Positions 59,555 through 64,000 of a stretch of 64,000 nt of DNA are shown here, one piece after another. The notes below the pieces were generated by a model. It was not told where the DNA came from. It did no database searches and worked only from the letters and a program-made list of their open reading frames with translations. The position numbers were made by a program, and so were the translations under genes. The stretch's first letter is position 1, and each line of letters starts with the position of its first letter. The DNA is from Welwitschia mirabilis (lineage: Eukaryota; Gnetophyta; Gnetopsida; Welwitschiales), in contig JBOZIK010000001.1 in NCBI GenBank assembly GCA_051453625.1, positions 186,007,264 through 186,071,263 of the forward strand, given 5' to 3'.

Positions 59555-59712
59555 GTATTTTTCTAGTAAGCCCAAAAGGATCAGACACTCATATTCTAGA
59601 ACCATACAATCCTATAACATGAAAAGCTCCAAATAAAAAACAAGTTATTCCTAGAAGAAATAAATGAATACCAAAAATTTTTGATAAATCTAAATAAGGT
59701 AAACATTTTGCA
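59555..59712 (-). pseudogene. psbB: psbB fragment (CP47)
   Basis: Minus-strand reading [20 protein letters not shown], then [20 protein letters not shown] and VSDPFGLTRKIQ. It corresponds to [20 protein letters not shown] and [20 protein letters not shown] of the photosystem II antenna protein CP47; one Trp is now a stop. Upstream of it (59,480-59,555) the frame runs on into TLEEEKAKAILIV, which is not psbB and was not identified. Confidence 0.85.
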
Positions 59713-59715
59713 TGA

Positions 59716-59960
59716 ACTCAACATGCTTTTGTATGGTCTAGAGAAGCTTATTTATCTTATAGTTTAGTATACTTTTTTATCTTTGGTTTCATTTCTTATT
59801 ATTTTGTTTAGTTTAATAATACAACATATCTTAGTAAACTCTATAGGTTGGCTGGGCATAAAGCTTCTTAGGATCAAGCTTTTACTTTTATAGTTTGAGA
59901 CTAGCATCTCAGAGATACTATAGATGTAGCTCAAGGATCTATTAGTTTGGGTGGTGGGTA
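59716..59960 (+). pseudogene. psbC: psbC fragment (CP43)
   Basis: Plus strand: [54 protein letters not shown] and AQGSISLGGG. It corresponds to [53 protein letters not shown] and AQGPTGLGKY of CP43. It abuts the psbB fragment head to head with almost no spacer, a junction absent from plastomes. Confidence 0.86.
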
Positions 59961-60150
59961 AGTATCTTATTCATTCTCCTACATCTGTGTATGGCCTTTT
60001 CTTTTTTGTGCCTTTTTTTTTTAGCTTTTAGTTTAATGTTTTTATTCAATGGTTGTGGGTATTGGCAAGAACTTATAGAATAATAATTATTTGGCTCATA
60101 ACAAATTGAACATTGCCTTTATTATCTAGCTCAGAGCCTTAGAATATTTA
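59961..60150 (+). pseudogene. psaA: psaA fragment (photosystem I core)
   Basis: Near 59,985-60,090 it reads [28 protein letters not shown], then NKLN. It corresponds to [40 protein letters not shown] in the C-terminal part of PsaA. One frameshift lies in the T10 run near 60,015. Directly joined to the psbC fragment. Confidence 0.82.
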
Positions 60151-60176
60151 GATCTATTCTCTTTTCATATGAGGAA

Positions 60177-60248
60177 AGGGATATAACCCAATGGAAAAAT
60201 ATCATCTTTATGTCATAAAGATTATCAATATAAGTCTGATTATCCATA
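60177..60248 (+). pseudogene. trnV-GAC: Plastid tRNA-Val(GAC) gene copy, decayed
   Basis: AGGGATATAACCCAATGGAA, then ATATCATCTTTATGTCATAAAG and AAGTCTGATTATCCAT. This is plastid trnV-GAC with D-loop, anticodon-stem and acceptor changes; anticodon GAC now reads GTC-like (TATGTCATA). The following 60 bp are the trnV-rrn16 spacer, so this piece comes from the rRNA region of the plastid inverted repeat. Confidence 0.82.
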
Positions 60249-60280
60249 AAGCCTTTCTGCTTTCTTCAGGGCTTATTAAA

Positions 60281-60310
60281 TTGACATGAAAGGATAGGGA
60301 TAATTATATT
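60281..60310 (+). promoter_or_regulatory. Relict plastid rrn16 promoter (sigma70-type)
   Basis: TTGACA at 60,281-60,286 and TATATT at 60,305-60,310 with an 18-bp spacer, in the context ATTGACATGAAAGGATAGGG. It matches the PEP promoter upstream of plastid rrn16 (ATTGACG...TATATT). It would need plastid RNA polymerase, so it is inert in the nucleus. The rrn16 gene itself is absent. Confidence 0.7.
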
Positions 60311-60317
60311 ATAGGAG

Positions 60318-60545
60318 GTGAACTTCTAGCTATACTTAACATATGAAAAGGATGCATAAGAATATTGTGTTTAGCCTAGAAAACAATCATAAAACTAAAA
60401 GTGCTAGAAATTCCTAAAGGCATACTATTTAAAAGCTTCCTTGTCCTATAGGATAGATTAAGAAAACTATAATTGCAACTATAGCAGGATCTGATTATAA
60501 AGTAGCAGAAATACTAGGACTCATAGTAATATCTTTAAAATAAGG
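60318..60545 (-). pseudogene. psbA: psbA fragment (photosystem II D1)
   Basis: Minus strand: [12 protein letters not shown] in one frame, then after a one-base shift SMPLGISSTFSFMIVF, AKHNILMHPFHMLSIA. It corresponds to [40 protein letters not shown] and PFHMLGVAG of D1. The cut lies right next to the rrn16 promoter piece, in opposite orientation. Confidence 0.87.
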
Positions 60546-60789
60546 TATTTGATCTTTTAGTAGTTATTAATATAAAAAAAGATTTATTTTAATTCACCTA
60601 CTAAACTTAATTCCATTCATTTTTTAATGAAAAGAATAGGTGGATAAAAATTGACCTCCAATCGTAAGTAGTTAACTTAAAAAAAAAAAGAAACTATTAA
60701 ACTTAAGAATATGAGCCTTATTAAAATAGCATTTACGATCTATGTTCTATTGTAGAAAATGGTTATTTAATAGTTAATTTCTAAGGATT

Positions 60790-61440
60790 TTCCAACATGA
60801 AACTAGCATTCTATCCTTCAGATGTATTTATAGGGTAAAAATAAACATAATAACTAGGATGAATATCTCATGTATGAAAACTAGATATTTGCTTTATTAA
60901 ACCTCAAGGCCTAAAAAGTTAAATTTTCATGCATGAATTACTTATATCAATAGATTTTTTTACACCAAAAGTTGAGATAAACGATATAACTCAAAAAAAT
61001 GATTCAAAGTTTTTGTTATTTTGATGAAAGCTTTAAAAAACATAAATTTTGATAACATTATGTATTTAATCTAGTTTTCTATTTCTATTATTTGTATAAT
61101 TTTTTAAGTTAAAACTTTTCATATTATCTATAGCTATTCCAACTTCTATTTTTAAGAAATCATCCATAAAACAAAAATGAAGATTTTAAAGATGATCGAT
61201 ATTATCAAAGGTACCTACTTAATAGCTTAATTTAATAAGGTATTCTACAATAGCTAATACATCTTATGGTAATAAAGAAAAAAAAAATTCTCAGGTATTT
61301 TAAGATTGAATTTTTTATTTAGGTTTGATTCTCCCTAGTTTACAACTTTTTCAAAGAAAGTTAATCAATTTATTAGAGAGAAACTCAGAAAAATCCAAAT
61401 CTTTACTATTACATTTAATTGGGTCAAGTCCCTTATAAAA
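60790..61440 (-). pseudogene. rpoB: rpoB fragment (plastid RNA polymerase beta)
   Basis: Minus strand, from about 61,440: KLINFL, SCKLGRIKPK (consensus CKLGRIGRLNLNQ), then words of the DDIDHLKNKRIRSVADLLQDQ segment (IFKIFIFVLWMIS in a shifted frame), NFESFF, IHARKFNFLGLEV (consensus VHGRKLSYLGPGGLTG), DIHPSYYVYFYPINTSEG (consensus [20 protein letters not shown]). About 215 codons of the central part of the protein. Several frameshifts. The active-site C-terminal half is absent. Confidence 0.8.
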
Positions 61441-61769
61441 CATTAAAAAACTAATAAAAAATAAAAATAACTAATTAGAATAACATATAGCTAAAACCAA
61501 TTTATCATATACCCATTTTTAAGAGGCACTTACCTAAAATTCTAAAGTTGCATCTAAATGGAAAAAATCCAAGCTTGTAGCTACATTTCTAATTTGATGT
61601 AAAATATATTGCAAAAAAAAAAGTACAATCTAGCCACTATTATAATAATAATAATTGTTGAATTATGCTATATATTATTACTATTTTATATAGATATAAT
61701 TTTTCCTTTTTTTTTAAATATTAAAATGGTTGAAACTTTGCTTTTTGTAATAAAGGAACAGATCATCAA
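61441..61769. other. Unassigned AT-rich stretch
   Basis: Between the rpoB and ycf1 fragments. It holds A10, T9 and (ATA)n runs. No gene was recognised. Confidence 0.4.
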
Positions 61770-63100
61770 AAATTGAAAAGTTTCTCTTTGAGAAAGAGAA
61801 AACTTAAATTGGTTTTTTAATGTTTCTATTCAAATAATTGACAGTTATTTTTGTTTAAATAAATTATATCATTTCTGAAGCATCTAAGGTATGGTTTTTT
61901 ACCTAAAAATCTTATGTACCTATTGCATCATATAATTTTTTATTGTTCTTTCTAAATCCATAACCCATTCCTGGATTTCAATTGGGATTAGTTTCAATTT
62001 ATGATCTAGGATTTATTCATAGATAGCTATGAATTTTTCATTATTTATTAGATTCATTCTATCCTTAAATTCTTTTCAAAAAGGAAAACTTCTAGTCTAG
62101 AAGTCATTTATCCAAATTTTTTTATAAGAAGACTCATTATCGAAAAAAGTTTTTTGGAATTTTTGTTTAAGTAAAATCTTAGTTGGAGATATTGTAAAAC
62201 TAAGTATTTTATTTTCATCACTATTACATTAATTAAAAAAACATTGGAAAACACTATCTTTTATGAAAGATATCTAATAAAAATGAGGACTTCTGCAAAC
62301 CCATCGAGTCCATTTACTCCATCTAAATTTTGTAAAAATTCTATTTTTTCCTTTGCTCAAATTTTATTTATTTATTTTTACTTTCTGTTTGATCTACTGC
62401 TAGCTCTTTCTCTTTTTATTTCCATTCTTTTATATTCCTTTTCAATTGTTTTTCTTCCCTTGTTTTCATCTCCATTCTTCTTTGTCATTTTCTAGTTTTT
62501 TTCCTTTCCTTTTTAGTTATCCCTTTTCTATTAGATTGATATTTTTTTTCTTAGATTTTTCTTCCTTTCCCATATCTTCTATTTTTTAACTTTGTTGTCT
62601 CCTTCTATTAGAAAAATCTATAGATTCTTTTAGCTTATGTACTAGAGGAAGGCTTGTCCATCACAAATAAGTGGAAAAGGCTATCTTTATTGTTTATAAC
62701 TAAAAAAAATAACAATACTAAAAACCAAATAGCAATGGGCCACTACATCATTTCATACCTTAGGATGCATGCTTATACCCAAACATACTCTTACAAACCA
62801 ACCTAAGATGATATGAATAAAAAATGGAATTTTGTAGTTATATTAGAATAGAAGAATGTTAATAAGTCTTATTAATGGTATATTTCAAAAAACAAGAATA
62901 TTTAGGACTTGAATGATATAATATTTCAAAAAGAAGAGAAAATAACTTATCTTATTCTTTGTTATAAGGAAAAGAAAATAACTTATCTTCATTTATAATA
63001 AAGACTCCTTCATTTTTTTTAAATAATAAGTATAAAGATGAATTTCCTCTATCGATCCTATAAATGGATGCAAGTAAATGCATACAAATAAGTAATACCC
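61770..63100 (-). pseudogene. ycf1: ycf1 fragment, copy 2, inverted
   Basis: The reverse complement aligns with 47,785-49,150 of the first ycf1 copy: GATGGACAAGCCTTCCTCTA against GATGAACAGACCTTCCTCTA, and GACTTCTAGACTAGAAGTTTTCC against GACTTCTAAACTAGAAGTTTTTC. It is the part just after the N-terminal membrane region. The 83-residue plus-strand frame at 62,244-62,495 is antisense to this fragment and not a gene. The two copies carry different mutations. Confidence 0.83.
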
Positions 63101-63104
63101 AAAC

Positions 63105-63291
63105 AAAAGCAAAGCAGAAGGCCCTTTACCCTTTTATTTGGAAATAGGAAGATTTTGATTAGAATAGCAACTGCTAAATAAGCTATTATGAAATAGTGTA
63201 GATCCTTATCCTTAGTGTATAGGATATTCAACCCTTGTACCTTAATAGCTTAGTGGTAGAGCATTTAGATGTTAATCAATTTGTTATAAAC
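63105..63291 (+). pseudogene. trnN-GUU: trnN-GUU upstream region and 3'-truncated trnN copy
   Basis: Matches 44,790-44,985 in the same orientation. The tRNA part starts at about 63,235 (ACCTTAATAGCTTAGTGGTA) and keeps the GTT anticodon (GATGTTAATC), but breaks before the T arm. The neighbouring ycf1 fragment is on the minus strand, the reverse of the arrangement at 44.8-54.7 kb. Confidence 0.8.
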
Positions 63292-63410
63292 ATGATAAAT
63301 TAAATCTATTAAAACTACAGAAATTTTATCCTTTTTGTTTGGATCATATCATTCATAAAGAGAGAAAAAAATAAAAAAGGAAAATATTATTCCATTAGAA
63401 TAATTTTTCT

Positions 63411-63603
63411 CATAGCCCAACCCTTAGAATATGCTATTTTCTCAGGTGATGAAGAGTCAACATCAAGGTGTTAAGCCTTTTCGTTAATGTAAATTATTGG
63501 GAAAGATTAGCCTATTATCCCTAAAATAACTTTTATCGATTGAGTGACAACCCTTTCACTTAGCACTATTAAATCACTAAGGCCTACTTCTATTCAAGTA
63601 AAG
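63411..63603 (-). pseudogene. rrn23: Plastid 23S rRNA fragment (domain V)
   Basis: The reverse complement contains TAGAAGTAGGCCTTAGTGAT, GGATAATAGGCTAATCTTTC, CTTGATGTTGACTCTTCATC and CTAAGGGTTGGGCT. These correspond to GGATAACAGGCTGATCTTCC, CTCGATGTCGGCTCTTCGCC and CCAAGGGTTGGGCTG in domain V around the peptidyl-transferase centre. C-to-T changes dominate. Under 200 nt of the gene is present. Confidence 0.88.
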
Positions 63604-63842
63604 ATGATTTCTAATTGAAAAAATGAGCACTAAAAACTTTCTAAAAAATCTCTTTCAAATCCTTGATATGACTATCAAAATCATAAGCATCCACATGCAA
63701 GTTTTAGATCCATGTAGTAGTTTCTAGATCTATTTTTAATAGTGTTTTCGAAAATGTTTGGGATTAGTCCATTTTTCAAAAGAAGTTTTTATAGGATCCC
63801 TTTCTATCACAATCTTTACTTCTAATTTCAGTGAACATATCA
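63604..63842. other. Unassigned stretch at the end of the NUPT
   Basis: No rRNA or other plastid gene was recognised; probably the nuclear flank of the plastid block. Confidence 0.35.
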
Positions 63843-64000
63843 TGTAACACCCCAATTTTAATTATTCTAGTTAACCATAATTTTTTTTTGTATTAATAAC
63901 TAACATGCACAATGAAACTTAGGATCAAATCCTATTTAGACTCTATTAACACATTATAAGATCTAAAATAATTAGAAACATAATTATCACTTAACCATAG
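63843..64000 (+). repeat. Possible LTR start (TGTAACACCCCAATT)
   Basis: TGTAACACCCCAATTTTAAT is a very common opening of plant LTRs, especially of Gypsy elements. It runs off the window, so neither partner LTR nor target duplication can be checked. Confidence 0.4.

Larger units (their letters stand above)
44790..63603. other. Nuclear plastid DNA (NUPT), large rearranged block
   Basis: About 19 kb whose recognisable content is plastid: tRNA-Asn, chlN, ycf1, tRNA-Leu, ccsA, psaC, then smaller pieces of atpA, psbB, psbC, psaA, trnV, psbA, rpoB, ycf1, trnN and rrn23. All genes carry stops or frameshifts. Adjacent fragments come from far-apart plastome places and alternate in orientation in the right part (58-63.6 kb), while the left part is collinear over about 12 kb. 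There is no plant-virus or bacterial signal. That this is nuclear and not plastid is shown by decay and by the flanking retrotransposons. Confidence 0.85.

Noticed and set aside
62244-62495. 83-residue plus-strand frame with a hydrophobic C-terminal half
   Set aside because: It is antisense to the inverted ycf1 fragment; the Phe/Leu-rich stretch is the complement of Lys/Glu-rich ycf1 codons.
1-64000. A live organellar contig instead of nuclear DNA
   Set aside because: Every plastid gene is broken, fragments are shuffled, and Gypsy and LINE elements make up the rest of the contig.

Overview
The window is nuclear DNA of a seed plant, very probably a gymnosperm. It is strongly AT-rich and has no intact protein-coding gene. 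It holds long Athila-type Ty3/Gypsy retrotransposons nested in one another, a LINE, and about 19 kb of plastid DNA inserted in the nucleus (NUPT). The NUPT includes a broken chlN, a gene of light-independent chlorophyll synthesis that angiosperms lack. It also has ccsA next to psaC with no ndhD between them. Together with the extreme AT content this fits a lineage without plastid ndh genes, such as a gnetophyte or Pinaceae. That assignment is an inference.

Layout. (1) 1-12,353: an old Athila-like element on the minus strand is split by a younger relative, element 1 (721-11,802), flanked by a perfect 5-bp target duplication, CTCAA. (2) 12,640-25,543: four long LTR-like repeats, remnants of a plus-strand Gypsy element (gag near 20.9 kb, protease near 22.2 kb) and a minisatellite. 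(3) 25,698-43,966: element 2, a second minus-strand Athila-like element, with an extra env-position reading frame near 28 kb. Its 5' LTR is interrupted by a 5.7-kb L1-type LINE (37,439-43,141) with a 14-bp target duplication. (4) About 44.8-57.6 kb: trnN, chlN, ycf1, trnL-UAG, ccsA and psaC remnants between two inverted 0.9-kb arms. This resembles a whole plastid small single-copy region with both repeat borders. (5) 57.9-63.6 kb: a patchwork of plastid pieces in both orientations (psaC, atpA, psbB, psbC, psaA, trnV-GAC with the rrn16 promoter, psbA, rpoB, ycf1, trnN, rrn23). One atpA piece lies inside a fold-back inverted repeat. (6) 63,843 to the end: possible start of another LTR.

Decay. 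Every recognisable gene is broken mostly by C-to-T and G-to-A changes: Gln codons read TAA/TAG, Trp reads TGA/TAG, and catalytic Asp reads Asn. This is what long-term deamination of methylated cytosine in silenced DNA produces. No set of genes here works together as a live pathway; the relations are insertion history and shared ancestry. Four runs of N (3,854-3,953; 10,513-10,825; 12,354-12,453; 58,573-58,672) are assembly gaps. All assignments come from reading translations by eye; no database search was run.
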